DNA from: JAIBDK01 sp965261915
GTDB taxonomy: Bacteria; Pseudomonadota; Gammaproteobacteria; Arenicellales; Poriferihabitantaceae
Direction: 5' to 3'
DNA length: 64,000 nt
Assembly (NCBI GenBank): GCA_965261915.1
Contig: CBDHDW010000011.1
Coordinates: 14,440 to 78,439, forward strand
In this document: positions 18,171 to 25,374 of the stretch, in pieces
Layout of the letters: the number at the start of each line of letters is the position of its first letter
Numbering within the stretch: position 1 is the stretch's first letter
Made by a program: the position numbers and the translations under genes
Notes under the pieces: generated by a model
Told to the model about the DNA's origin: nothing
Seen by the model: only the letters and a program-made list of their open reading frames with translations
The model's database searches: none

Positions 18171-18762
18171 GGTGGTATCCTTTCTTATGAGAGGTCGCTG
18201 GCCGGCAGGGCATATGTTTATATGCCCGAGAGGCGATCAGGGCCCGGATTTTGGCCATCACCGCAGTCTCTTGTTCGCTGCGGCTGACTTCCAGCAAAGG
18301 GATGCTGGCCGCGTTCAAGGCACTGCGTTTGATCCGGTCGGCATCGCGCGCCTTGCGTGCAGATTTCGAGGTGCTGCCGAAATGCCCGGAGCCTTGCAAT
18401 TCGACAACAAGTGCCACCCGATGATCGTCCGTGATCACCACAAAATCCGCGCGGCGGCTGTTCATACGGGCGAATTTGCTGAATTTGGAGCAGCTGAGAA
18501 ACTCGCCGTAGCTGACTTGTGGGCAGACACGCGCGTTTGGCCCCCAAATCCGGGGCACCACACGGTCCAGAAGCGTCAGCAAACGCCCTTCGCCTTTATT
18601 GAGCAGGGGTCTTTGTTTGAACGGGGGACCTGAACCCAGGGAGCCACCCCAACGGCGACTGCGCGATGCGTGCCGTTTGTCGGGGAAGACATAAAAAAGC
18701 AATCCACAAATCCAGAGCAGGAAGATCAAGATCAAAATTATCAAACCAGGTGGAAAAGTCAT
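18163..18762 (-). CDS. Membrane-anchored DUF2726 (nuclease-fold) protein
   Basis: An N-terminal helix (about 6-28) anchors a DUF2726 domain: LLNKGEGRLLTLLDRVVP, VCPQVSYGEF, RRADFVVITDDHRVALVVELQGSGH, DRIKRSALNAASIPLLEV. The domain shares the D...ExQ layout of PD-(D/E)xK/Vsr-type folds; activity is not shown for most members. The last ~25 residues (LIASRAYKHMPCRPATSH) are encoded by an interspersed palindromic repeat, so the native C-terminus has been replaced or extended. It is the first gene of the trb operon by strand and overlap. Confidence 0.72.
   Translation of the reverse strand: MTFPPGLIILILIFLLWICGLLFYVFPDKRHASRSRRWGGSLGSGPPFKQRPLLNKGEGRLLTLLDRVVPRIWGPNARVCPQVSYGEFLSCSKFSKFARMNSRRADFVVITDDHRVALVVELQGSGHFGSTSKSARKARDADRIKRSALNAASIPLLEVSRSEQETAVMAKIRALIASRAYKHMPCRPATSHKKGYHHA
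18198..18234. repeat. Palindromic repeat forming the 3' end of the DUF2726 gene
   Basis: On the minus strand it reads GCCTCTCGGGCAT...ATGCCCTGCCGGCCAG, the same core as the units at 7630 and 59064. It lies inside the reading frame and supplies the last codons of the DUF2726 protein. Confidence 0.75.
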
Positions 18763-18855
18763 AGAATGGCACCCCGCAGGTCGGTTGCTGCTTTGCCATG
18801 GCGGGTTTGTTTGTTACGCTGAGGCAATGAAATCACTATGACATGGAGTATTGAT

Positions 18856-19176
18856 ATGCCGCGCATCCATCCGATCCTGACCCAGCCTGATCTGCTTTTT
18901 GGCTGTGAGCGCATTCCGGTTGCGTTGCTGGGTGTGTCCAGCCTTATTCTGCTGGTTGCCGGCTTCGGGATCAGTCTCACCGGCATTATCTGTTGCGCGA
19001 TCGTGTTTGCCACCGGCTTGAATGTGTTGCAAAAGATCGCCGCGTATGATCCGCTGTTCTTCAAAATCCTCTGGCGCCGTTTGTATCCGGTCAGAATACC
19101 GAACCATCTGCCGGCAAAGGCGGTGTTTATGCGGCCGCTGAAACCGAAAAAACCGGACAAACGCAGGGAAAAATGA
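18856..19176 (+). CDS. trbD: VirB3/TrbD-family inner-membrane protein
   Basis: The 106-residue protein shows the VirB3/TrbD pattern: an N-terminal IHPILTQPDLLFGCER, two close hydrophobic helices (about 22-60), then KIAAYDPLFFKILWRRLY. VirB3 works with VirB4 in pilus biogenesis. In nearly all systems it lies between virB2/trbC and virB4/trbE in the same operon. Here it is outside the operon and on the opposite strand, divergent from the DUF2726 gene. The ATG at 18856 has GGAG seven bases upstream and is preferred to the ATG at 18838. Confidence 0.85.
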   Translation: MPRIHPILTQPDLLFGCERIPVALLGVSSLILLVAGFGISLTGIICCAIVFATGLNVLQKIAAYDPLFFKILWRRLYPVRIPNHLPAKAVFMRPLKPKKPDKRREK

Positions 19177-19234
19177 GATCCGGGGCGTTGGCGTGGTCTG
19201 GCAGCCTGCGTGGTAATGTTGTGCTCAGAGGCCA

Positions 19235-19507
19235 TCACACAGCCTTGCCTGATCGGCGCCCCGGGAACGGGAATGCGCCAGGCCCCACCTGCGGTCCCGT
19301 ATTGGCGTGGTCGCCGGTTTTGGCAGGAACCGACCTTTGGGCGAAGGCAACCAGTTCTGTCGCACCCGTGGGAAAATCAAGTGTGATGTCATAAATTATC
19401 TCGCCGGACTTCTCCTGGCGGAGGGCAGACATCTCGCCCACCCGTGGGTAGGTCCACTCTCCATCAGGGCCGAGGATGGGAACCGTGATTGTGTATTGCT
19501 CAGACAT
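19235..19507 (-). CDS. Small conserved protein, paralogue of the 17.8-kb gene
   Basis: 90 residues; residues 1-55 match the protein at 17835-18170 at most positions (YTITVPI, TYPRVGEMSALRQ, YDITLDFPTGATE). The leader AGAAAGGATACAACC before the ATG is also nearly the same. The C-terminus is short and Pro/Gly-rich. It is a separate single gene and probably a duplication of the operon-head gene. Function unknown. Confidence 0.65.
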   Translation of the reverse strand: MSEQYTITVPILGPDGEWTYPRVGEMSALRQEKSGEIIYDITLDFPTGATELVAFAQRSVPAKTGDHANTGPQVGPGAFPFPGRRSGKAV

Positions 19508-19614
19508 GGTTGTATCCTTTCTGTTGGCCAGCTCGAGTCAGGGGGTGTGGGATTGAATCTTCTGGCGTTTCGGGTCGGGTGTGTTTAACTAATGTCAGAA
19601 AAGGATATTCAGTT

Positions 19615-20037
19615 ATGGCACAATCGGTCAGCATCGACACTCTGAAAGCATCGGAAACCCTGCAAGCCGCAGGGCTGGATGCCACATCGGCCAAGGCTGT
19701 GGTGGGCGTGATCAGCGAGGCCATCGCCACGACAGCGGCGACCAAACATGATCTGGAGAAGACCGAAACCCGGCTGACACAGAATATCAATACAGAGATT
19801 GCAGAACTGCGGGCCGAGATGAATATCGGCTTTACCACGCTGGACAAGAAGATCGACGTCCAGTTTGCCACGTTGGACAAGAAGATCGCCGTCCAGGGGG
19901 CGCAGTTGCGCGGCGAGATATCGGACAGCGTCAACAGGATGACACGCAATGTAGCGGGTCTGATCGGCCTGGCGCTTGGTTTGGCGGCACTCTGGAGCGT
20001 CTTCGGCCCCGTCGCGTCAAAAGTGCTGTCTTTGTAA
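19615..20037 (+). CDS. Coiled-coil protein with C-terminal membrane anchor (DUF1640/CCDC90-like)
   Basis: 140 residues: an N-terminal globular part (SIDTLKASETLQAAGLDATSAKAVVGVISEAI), a coiled coil with repeating TLDKKIDVQFATLDKKI heptads, and a terminal helix GLIGLALGLAALWSVFGPV. This layout matches DUF1640/CCDC90-type proteins common in alphaproteobacterial accessory DNA; their role is unclear. A second gene of the same layout is at 57165-57596. The ATG at 19615 has AAAAGGA upstream; longer in-frame starts run into intergenic sequence. Confidence 0.72.
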   Translation: MAQSVSIDTLKASETLQAAGLDATSAKAVVGVISEAIATTAATKHDLEKTETRLTQNINTEIAELRAEMNIGFTTLDKKIDVQFATLDKKIAVQGAQLRGEISDSVNRMTRNVAGLIGLALGLAALWSVFGPVASKVLSL

Positions 20038-20308
20038 GGCTTTGCACCGCAGGCCTGACCTGATGCGCGGGTTGGAGTGGCTCTGAACCCGTCATATTGC
20101 TGAAGAAAAACAGTCGCTGTCATGGCGCATTCTCCCCGGTGGATTTTCCCGCTTTGCCATTCAAATCTGCTTCGGTTCCGGCCGGTTTCCGAACGGCTGC
20201 GCGCCGGTGCCCGCGTTCGGGCCGGTGCCCGCGTTCGGGCCGGTGGCTGTCGGCGTGGTCCAGCCTGATGTACGGGGATGGTGTGCTCAGAGGCCATTAT
20301 GCAGCCCC

Positions 20309-20363
20309 CATGCGTCGCGCGGTCATGCGTCGTGCGGTCATGCGCAGCGCGGTCATGCGCTTG
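20309..20363. repeat. 15-bp tandem repeats (3.6 copies)
   Basis: Units CATGCGTCGCGCGGT, CATGCGTCGTGCGGT and CATGCGCAGCGCGGT lie head to tail, followed by a partial unit. GGTCAT recurs every 15 bp. Read on the minus strand, each unit starts ATGACC. An 18-bp duplication (GGTGCCCGCGTTCGGGCC) lies just upstream at about 20209-20244. The 20038-20445 gap holds only these repeats and the leader below. Confidence 0.85.
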
Positions 20364-20452
20364 TTGTGGCGCGGCGTCCGTGTTTGCACAGATGCCGCGC
20401 CTTCCTTTATATTGGAATTTCTAGCAACCATATAAAGGAATTCGCTATGACT
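20364..20452 (+). promoter_or_regulatory. Duplicated 89-bp leader with ribosome-site-hiding hairpin, copy 1
   Basis: This 89-bp stretch is repeated without a visible mismatch at 20970-21058. It contains an 11-bp inverted repeat, TTCCTTTATAT (20402-20412) and ATATAAAGGAA (20430-20440). The right arm includes the AAAGGA ribosome site of the ATG at 20446, so the folded RNA would block translation. Upstream GC-rich IR-like bases (GCGGCG...GCCGC) could form a competing stem. Confidence 0.75.
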
Positions 20453-20839
20453 CTTTCTGATATCGGTCGAACAGGTGCTGTTACCGAGCAAGACTTCGAC
20501 TATGAGGTCTATCGGCTCATGCAAGAGTTGCAGAGAGGTCACCCGCTTGTGCGCCTGAGGGCCGACATGACTTCTGACGCCGCAACGCTGGCCTTGCGTC
20601 AGAACGCCAACGGGCTCATCAGGGATTTGGCAACAAACCCCAATATGGTGGATATGGTTGATACACGGCAAAAGGTACGCAAATACACGGCGCTTCTGGC
20701 GGTGGAGCGCATGCTGTCGTATGGCGGGGGTATCGAACTCGATTTCCCCGGGGATGAGATTGCCAGAATATACAGCCCCGCCAAACAGCATCCGAAAGAG
20801 GGCTTCGACCTGCGGATGCTTGATCTGAAGTTCCTCTGA
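20446..20839 (+). CDS. Hypothetical protein behind duplicated leader
   Basis: A 131-residue soluble, mostly helical, acidic-basic mixed protein beginning MTLSDIGRTGAVTEQDF. I recognise no family; it has no signal peptide or membrane helix. The ATG at 20446 is fixed by AAAGGA eight bases upstream inside the hairpin leader, so translation is probably controlled by RNA structure. A large antisense frame (20297-21124) spans it but only arises because the leaders are open on both strands. No neighbour suggests a function. Confidence 0.65.
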
Positions 20840-20969
20840 AATTTTGAGGCAAAACAGTCCGGGCATGGTGTCACAAAACGGAGCCGGCACGGAAACGCGG
20901 TCCAGGGGCATGCGGCTGGGCGTCTGGTTGCGGGGCGCGTACTCAGTCATGGCCGGCCCCCGCACATAT

Positions 20970-21058
20970 TTGTGGCGCGGCGTCCGTGTTTGCACAGATG
21001 CCGCGCCTTCCTTTATATTGGAATTTCTAGCAACCATATAAAGGAATTCGCTATGACT
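20970..21058 (+). promoter_or_regulatory. Duplicated 89-bp leader, copy 2, before a 33-codon frame
   Basis: Same 89 bp as 20364-20452, including the 11-bp hairpin (21008-21018 and 21036-21046), ribosome site and start codon. Here the ATG at 21053 opens only a 33-codon frame (MTSGGGLKNSVSHAAPSG...) that ends at 21154 inside the antisense prepilin peptidase gene. The leader was therefore copied without its gene, or the gene was lost. The 20840-20969 gap shows nothing else. Confidence 0.75.
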
Positions 21059-21083
21059 TCGGGCGGGGGTTTGAAAAACAGTG

Positions 21084-21769
21084 TCAGCCATGCTGCACCC
21101 TCCGGTTCCGGTTTTGACGATCACGGCTTTTGCGATCCATGCGCATCAGGATAATGGCGCAGGGTGCGAGAATAACCGCGACCCACGGGCCATAGGTCAG
21201 GATAGACCCGCCAAGGGCTGTGTCGGGCGCAGAGGCCGGTTCAAACCCGTTAAACAGCGACAGGCCCATCAACCGACCCATCAGAATTCCGATAATGGCC
21301 AGACCGCCCGGCAGCGCCGCAGGCGTAAGACTGCGCGCCATCTTGCGACCCCGTGCGCGGGCATAGGCGTATGACGTTGCAAGGCTGATCAGCACAAACA
21401 GCAGAAGCGCCACCGGCGTGCCGCCGGTTCCGGCCACCAGACCGATCACCGCAAACAGATACACATCGCCCTGCCCGAGCGCATTGCGGGTTTTGAAGAT
21501 GCGCACGGCCAAAGCCGCCACGGTCCAGATCAGCAGGCCGAGTGCCATTTCCAGCGGGGACTGGCCGGGTGGATATTCAGGGCAGCCCCGTTCAGGGCCA
21601 CCATCGCCAGAGCCGCGAACTCAATCTCGAACCGCGCCATATCCGTGCGGATCAGCAAGCCCATGAATATCATCAGAAGGAGTGTGTGTATCATCATTGG
21701 TGGGGTCATCCACTGTGGGGTCATCCACAGTGGGGCCATCAACTGTTGGATCATCAACTGTAAGGTCAT
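21084..21769 (-). pseudogene. Prepilin peptidase (GxGD, A24 family), split by a frame shift
   Basis: Two overlapping frames together make one A24 prepilin peptidase, which cleaves and methylates type IV prepilins. The first frame (21769-21530) carries the first conserved Asp in LLIRTDMARFEIEF. The second (21548-21084) carries GQGDVYLFAVIGLVAG, the GxGD motif with the second catalytic Asp, and the remaining helices. They meet at TGGAAATGGCAC near 21550, where one base is gained or lost. Either the gene is dead, or two half-proteins are made by stop-start overlap, or the base is an error. The N-terminus is a run of 15-bp repeats encoding Met-rich pentapeptides. The start overlaps the upstream stop as ATGA. 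Confidence 0.78.
21692..21766. repeat. 15-bp tandem repeats at prepilin peptidase start (5 copies)
   Basis: Five 15-bp units of the type CATCCACTGTGGGGT run from 21692 to 21766. On the coding minus strand they give an N-terminal run of pentapeptides, each starting with ATG, so five or six start codons lie in frame before the first membrane helix. Confidence 0.88.
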
Positions 21770-22314
21770 TCAGCGTCCCCCCGATTTTGCATTGTGGTGG
21801 CATCATCGGTAAAGCTGACGCCGAGTGCGTCGCAAAGGGCTGTGGCGCCGAGTTCCGCAAAGCAGCTCTGTCTTGCGCGGCGCGCGCGCAAAACGGCATC
21901 AACGTCGCGGGTGTTGGCCAAAGCCAGCAGTTCTTTCTGATAGGCCGCCAGCCGGGTGAGCGCCTTTACCTGCGCCGCGAGTTCCCGGCGCAGGGCAATC
22001 ACCTGAAGCAGCGCCGTTGATCTGTCGGGGGTGGCGGTGTTGGTTGTGCTTGCCTGGGCGGGGTCGGTTTGGGCGGGGCCGGTTGGGGTAACTATCCCGG
22101 GCGCTGTTTCCTGGGCAAGGGTTTTTCCAGCCAGCGCAAGGCCGGCGCAGATCACAACACAGGCCATCAGAGTGTGCAAACGGGGTGCGGTCAGGCACGG
22201 TGCGGTCATGCACGGCGCGGTCATGCACGGCGCGGTCATGCGTGGAAGGGCTGCATATCCTGCAAGCGTTCCCCGTGGGACATCGCGCGCCAGTCTGGTT
22301 GGTAAAATACTCAT
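21766..22314 (-). CDS. Exported hypothetical protein of the pilus cluster
   Basis: The start at 22314 overlaps the pilV-like stop as ATGA. The protein begins with ~28 ordinary residues, then pentapeptide repeats MTAPC x3 from 15-bp DNA repeats, and then a signal-like segment TLMACVVICAGLALAGKTLAQ. The mature part is helical (LLQVIALRRELAAQVKALTRLAAYQKELLAL) with two Cys near FAELG. The true export start may be one of the repeat ATGs or the later MACVV. I do not recognise a family; the place between pilV- and peptidase-like genes suggests a pilus accessory role. Confidence 0.6.
   Translation of the reverse strand: MSILPTRLARDVPRGTLAGYAALPRMTAPCMTAPCMTAPCLTAPRLHTLMACVVICAGLALAGKTLAQETAPGIVTPTGPAQTDPAQASTTNTATPDRSTALLQVIALRRELAAQVKALTRLAAYQKELLALANTRDVDAVLRARRARQSCFAELGATALCDALGVSFTDDATTMQNRGDAE
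22177..22250. repeat. 15-bp tandem repeats (about 4 copies)
   Basis: Units such as CATGCACGGCGCGGT (two identical, others close) run from 22177 to about 22250. On the minus strand they encode MTAPC pentapeptides just upstream of a signal peptide, again multiplying in-frame ATG codons. Confidence 0.88.
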
Positions 22315-23276
22315 GGGTCGGCCGGCTCTTCTGTGTTCGGGGGGCTGAGATCGCATCCTGTACAACTCCCGGTTATAATTTCTTCGGCGATAATCAGATC
22401 TTTGACCTCGGCCCGTTCTGTGATGATGCGGGTGCTGATCACTTTTGCGGCCGTCAGGTTCCCGACCCCGGTCAGATTTTTTTCACCCATATCCAGATCG
22501 GTTTCCATTTGGGTAGCTTTATCAGGCAGGCCGGGTTTTTGTTCCCGGTGCAGGTATGGCAAGACATCCTGATCCATGCGCAGCACCGCGATGGCAAGCT
22601 GGTCCCCGACCACGGGTGGGCTGATCCCGTCTTGGGCGGTCGCCTGTGTTTGAAGGGCTGTGAGATTGTAATCGAGGCCCGGTCCGCGCAGCCGGGTCGG
22701 CGCGCCTTCCTGGATCGTCCCGACCAGTCCAATGCCTTCCCCGCCGCGTGGCATGTAAGGCATGGTGTATTCACCGTCTGGCGTGAAGGCGCGGGCCAGT
22801 ACAACCAGTTCCTTTGAGCCGATCGCATGGAAGATCACCTCGATATCGCGGCCAAGCGCTGTGCGCAGCGGTACGTCGCCGACCCATGCGATTTCCGCAA
22901 AAGTGCCCCTGCGCAGCGCCTTAATCATGCCAACGCCAACATCATCGCTGATAAAGACTAGCAGACCCTTGCGCAGGGCGTATGTGCTGGCGGCCGTAAC
23001 CACCTGTGTGAGTAGCCGGCTTTCCTGCACGCCGGCCTGCGCGCGGATGTAATGTTGGGCCAGACGCACCCCCTGCTGGGCCAGCGGCACGGCAATCATC
23101 ATCACCAGCACGGCTTCAAACAGGCTCAATCCGCAGCGGGCGTGGCGGGGGTATCTGGTGCGGCGGGGTCTGTGCTGTGCTTCGCCATGTGGTGCGGATG
23201 CACAGCCGTGGATGCCGTGCCGGCCCGTTGGGCGCAGCACCGCGTTCCGCGCGTATGTGAATATCCGGATCAGCAT
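22311..23276 (-). CDS. pilV: PilV-like minor pilin (pilus tip type)
   Basis: After a basic leader the prepilin segment reads RCGLSLFEAVLVMMIAVPLAQQ: cleavage after G, then E at +5, then a hydrophobic helix. The rest is a long extracellular domain (AWVGDVPLRTALGRDIEVIF, LVVLARAFTPDGE) and ends LTAAKVISTRIITERAEVKDLIIAEEI with a C-terminal Cys pair. Length and layout resemble the constant part of IncI1 PilV, the tip adhesin whose C-terminus is swapped by a shufflon; no shufflon or recombinase is seen. The start at 23276 has AAAGGA upstream. Confidence 0.66.
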   Translation of the reverse strand: MLIRIFTYARNAVLRPTGRHGIHGCASAPHGEAQHRPRRTRYPRHARCGLSLFEAVLVMMIAVPLAQQGVRLAQHYIRAQAGVQESRLLTQVVTAASTYALRKGLLVFISDDVGVGMIKALRRGTFAEIAWVGDVPLRTALGRDIEVIFHAIGSKELVVLARAFTPDGEYTMPYMPRGGEGIGLVGTIQEGAPTRLRGPGLDYNLTALQTQATAQDGISPPVVGDQLAIAVLRMDQDVLPYLHREQKPGLPDKATQMETDLDMGEKNLTGVGNLTAAKVISTRIITERAEVKDLIIAEEIITGSCTGCDLSPPNTEEPADP

Positions 23277-24166
23277 CCTGTGCAATCCTTTGTTTGCAGG
23301 CGTTTGGTCTTAAGGTGCAGCGTTGTGAGGCTGTCTGCTTGCAGCAGTGCGGGTGGTATGTCGTCGTCAGCCTTTGAAGGGTCGGGTTCCACCGCCACCA
23401 CGTCCACACCTGTTGCGGTGAGTGTGCCGACATTTAGGTTATGCCCACCCAGATCAAGCGTGCCGCCGCCTGCGAGTTTCGGCGGAGGGTGCCCCGCACG
23501 GCGCATCCGCAGCACATATTCCGGATTGATCCCGGACAGCGGTGCGGTCAGAATGACCCGTTCGGATTTACTTGCGTCACATGTGCGGGCCGGGCGTGGC
23601 TTTGTCGGCTCTGGTGATGGTGATTGCGGTGCCGCTGGCACAGCAGGGCGTGCGCCGTGACGGGCCAGCCGGGCGATGACGGCGCAGATCTGCGCCCTGC
23701 TTCGCCCGTCCAGCGCGCTTAGCCGCAATGCGCCCAAAACCTCAGTCCCGTCCTGCACATGGCTGATCTGATACTCCAGATCAAAGCCGGGGATTTGGAG
23801 GGCGAGGCCCGCGCGCCGATAAACATCTCCAAACCGCCCCCGTGCAAACACAGGCAGATTCTCAAGTGCGAACGACATTACGCTTACGCCGGCTTCCGTC
23901 AGGCCCGTTGCCAGCGCATCCCGGTTCTCATGCACGTAATAATCAAAATCCGCCGCGATTGCCGCGAGCTGCACAGCCCGGGCCTCGGCGCGCGCCGCAC
24001 TGGCGTGGCGCAATTGCGCTTGCGCGAACTGGCTCATGACGATGGTGATGACCAGAACAGCCAGCACGGCGGCCGGCATCAAGGCTCCGCGCCGGGTGCG
24101 GCGTGGTGCTATGCGTGCCTTGCGGGGAAACCCCGGAGATGGCTGGCTGTTCTGCATGGTGGGCAT
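23270..24166 (-). CDS. Pilus-associated protein with N-terminal helix
   Basis: 298 residues. A basic leader precedes TRRGALMPAAVLAVLVITIVMSQFAQ, a prepilin-like or membrane-anchor helix, and a periplasmic/extracellular domain (DFDYYVHENRDALATGLTEAG; FDLEYQISHVQDGTEV). The C-terminal third is Pro-rich, ending in a Cys pair. Its position between PilS- and PilV-like genes and its helix followed by a pilin-like alpha segment suggest a minor pilin or pilin-like assembly factor. I do not recognise a named family. Its stop overlaps the pilV-like gene. Confidence 0.6.
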   Translation of the reverse strand: MPTMQNSQPSPGFPRKARIAPRRTRRGALMPAAVLAVLVITIVMSQFAQAQLRHASAARAEARAVQLAAIAADFDYYVHENRDALATGLTEAGVSVMSFALENLPVFARGRFGDVYRRAGLALQIPGFDLEYQISHVQDGTEVLGALRLSALDGRSRAQICAVIARLARHGARPAVPAAPQSPSPEPTKPRPARTCDASKSERVILTAPLSGINPEYVLRMRRAGHPPPKLAGGGTLDLGGHNLNVGTLTATGVDVVAVEPDPSKADDDIPPALLQADSLTTLHLKTKRLQTKDCTGC

Positions 24167-24168
24167 CC

Positions 24169-24867
24169 TCAGAAGGTCAAGACGACGTCGGTTTTTTCGT
24201 TGTTCGCGTCTTTGTCACAGGCAATGCGAACCTTATCTTCGGTAACCGGGTCAAAAGCAGCCGTATTTTCAATCACAAGGCTGTCGAGCCCCGCGTTTTT
24301 ATTGGCAAATGTCATGGCGGCCGCTTCACAGCCAGACGGCGGCAGGTCTGCCACAGTCACGACAAAGTGTCGGTCGCCTCCGTCACCCGAACCCGGGACA
24401 ATGGTGATCTCGGTGCCGTAGGGCGAGAAGAACTCGTAACCGCCGCCAGATTTCTTGCGCAGTTCCTTGGTGGTAAAACCCTCGTTTTTCAAAAAATCCA
24501 CAAGTGAAATGGCGGTATAAACACCGGAATAAGTGTGATCACGCTCGATGATGGCCACGGCGCGGGTCAGTTGCGAGCGCAGGGCTGCGGTGCGTGTCGA
24601 GTCAACAACGCCGTTGTAAAGCGACAGCACGCCCACCAGTACGGGAATAAGAACCAGGGTCCATAAAGCGACATCGAACATCGTCACACCGGCGCGGCGC
24701 GCACGCGGTCGCCGCAGCGGCTCAGGCTTCAGTAGGGCAATCCAGGTGTCCTTTTTCTGCAGCGATTTAAGCTGTTGGAGGGCGTTGTTCACGCGCTGTG
24801 TCAGCGCAATCCGCGCTTGCTTCAAGCGGGTTTTGCTTGTGTTTAGGGTAAAATTGGTCATGGTCAT
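24169..24867 (-). CDS. pilS: PilS-like major type IVb prepilin
   Basis: A long charged leader (about 64 residues) ends in RRAG, followed by VTMFDVALWTLVLIPVLVGVLSLYNG. That is a prepilin cleavage site with Asp rather than Glu at +5 and a typical N-terminal helix. The globular part (TAALRSQLTRAVAIIERDHTY, then a Cys pair GCEAA and RIACD) has the size and ending of PilS-type secretory pilins. The long leader is unusual and is shared almost exactly with the short gene at 24974-25270, including the MTMT..N..TSKT start. Confidence 0.72.
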   Translation of the reverse strand: MTMTNFTLNTSKTRLKQARIALTQRVNNALQQLKSLQKKDTWIALLKPEPLRRPRARRAGVTMFDVALWTLVLIPVLVGVLSLYNGVVDSTRTAALRSQLTRAVAIIERDHTYSGVYTAISLVDFLKNEGFTTKELRKKSGGGYEFFSPYGTEITIVPGSGDGGDRHFVVTVADLPPSGCEAAAMTFANKNAGLDSLVIENTAAFDPVTEDKVRIACDKDANNEKTDVVLTF

Positions 24868-24990
24868 CCTTTCAAGAGATGGTGCGCAGGCTGTTCGCCA
24901 TGTTTAGCCGGGCGCTGTTTTTCGTTGAAGTGTGGGGGGTGTCAGCTTGTTTGGTTCTTTCTTGGCGCCCCCCTCACAGAATGCTTTGCA
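24861..24990. repeat. Duplicated gene-junction segment (second copy 25262-25390)
   Basis: Two diverged copies of about 130 bp carry, in minus-strand order, a 3' gene end (LQSI-stop), a G6/C6 hairpin, a spacer, a ribosome site and the first codons MTMT. One copy joins the pilR-like gene to the short pilin-like gene, the other joins that gene to pilS. A tandem duplication of the junction would create this layout. Confidence 0.75.
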
Positions 24991-25270
24991 GTGCGGTAAT
25001 GATCAACCACACGAGACCCGTCAGCAGAGCAGTCCCTATCAGTGTACCGAGCAGTACATTTCGCAAGGTCATCCCACCGGCATGGCATCGCCGGGGTGGA
25101 CGCAGCCTGTCAGGTTCAAGCCTGTCAGGCTTGAGCAGGGCACGCCATGCCGCATTGTTCTTGAGCAATTCAAGCTGTTGCCGGGCGCGGTTGATGCGCT
25201 GTGTCAGCGCAATACGTGCCTGCTTCAGCCATGTTTTGCTTGTATTTCCGTTAAAATCAGTCATGGTCAT
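24974..25270 (-). CDS. Short pilin-like protein (pilS leader paralogue)
   Basis: 98 residues. The first ~60 match the PilS-like leader next door (MTMTDFNGNTSKTWLKQARIALTQR, AAWRALLKPD). Then CHAGGMTLRNVLLGTLIGTALLTGLVW forms a pilin-like helix, and the protein stops at ALQSIL with no globular domain. It is either a miniature pilin subunit or a truncated duplicate. The last residues resemble the C-terminus of the PilR-like protein (VLQSIQ), which fits a chimeric origin by tandem duplication. Confidence 0.6.
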   Translation of the reverse strand: MTMTDFNGNTSKTWLKQARIALTQRINRARQQLELLKNNAAWRALLKPDRLEPDRLRPPRRCHAGGMTLRNVLLGTLIGTALLTGLVWLIITALQSIL

Positions 25271-25334
25271 CCTTTCAAAAGATGGTGCGCCAGGTGTCCT
25301 CTAAATCTGAGCTGGTCCGCTGTTATTTGGTGAA

Positions 25335-25374
25335 GTGAGGGGGGTGTCTTTTTGATTGGTGTCGCCCCCCTCAC
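25335..25374 (-). promoter_or_regulatory. GC-rich hairpin between pilR-like gene and pilin genes
   Basis: Perfect 10-bp arms GTGAGGGGGG (25335-25344) and CCCCCCTCAC (25365-25374) straddle the pilR-like stop codon. No T-run follows on the transcribed strand, so it is more likely an RNA-stability or processing element than a terminator. A weaker copy lies at 24932-24977. Confidence 0.55.

Noticed and set aside
18759..19238. A 159-codon minus-strand frame opposite trbD
   Set aside because: The plus-strand frame has a clear VirB3/TrbD pattern and ribosome site; the antisense product has none.
20297..21124. A 275-codon minus-strand frame across the 20.4-kb gene
   Set aside because: It is antisense to the better-supported plus-strand gene. 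Its two near-identical segments are only the two copies of the 89-bp leader read backwards, and it lacks a ribosome site.
25335..25374. The GC-rich hairpin after the pilR-like gene as a terminator
   Set aside because: No T-run follows the stem on the transcribed strand, and pilin genes of the same operon lie downstream.
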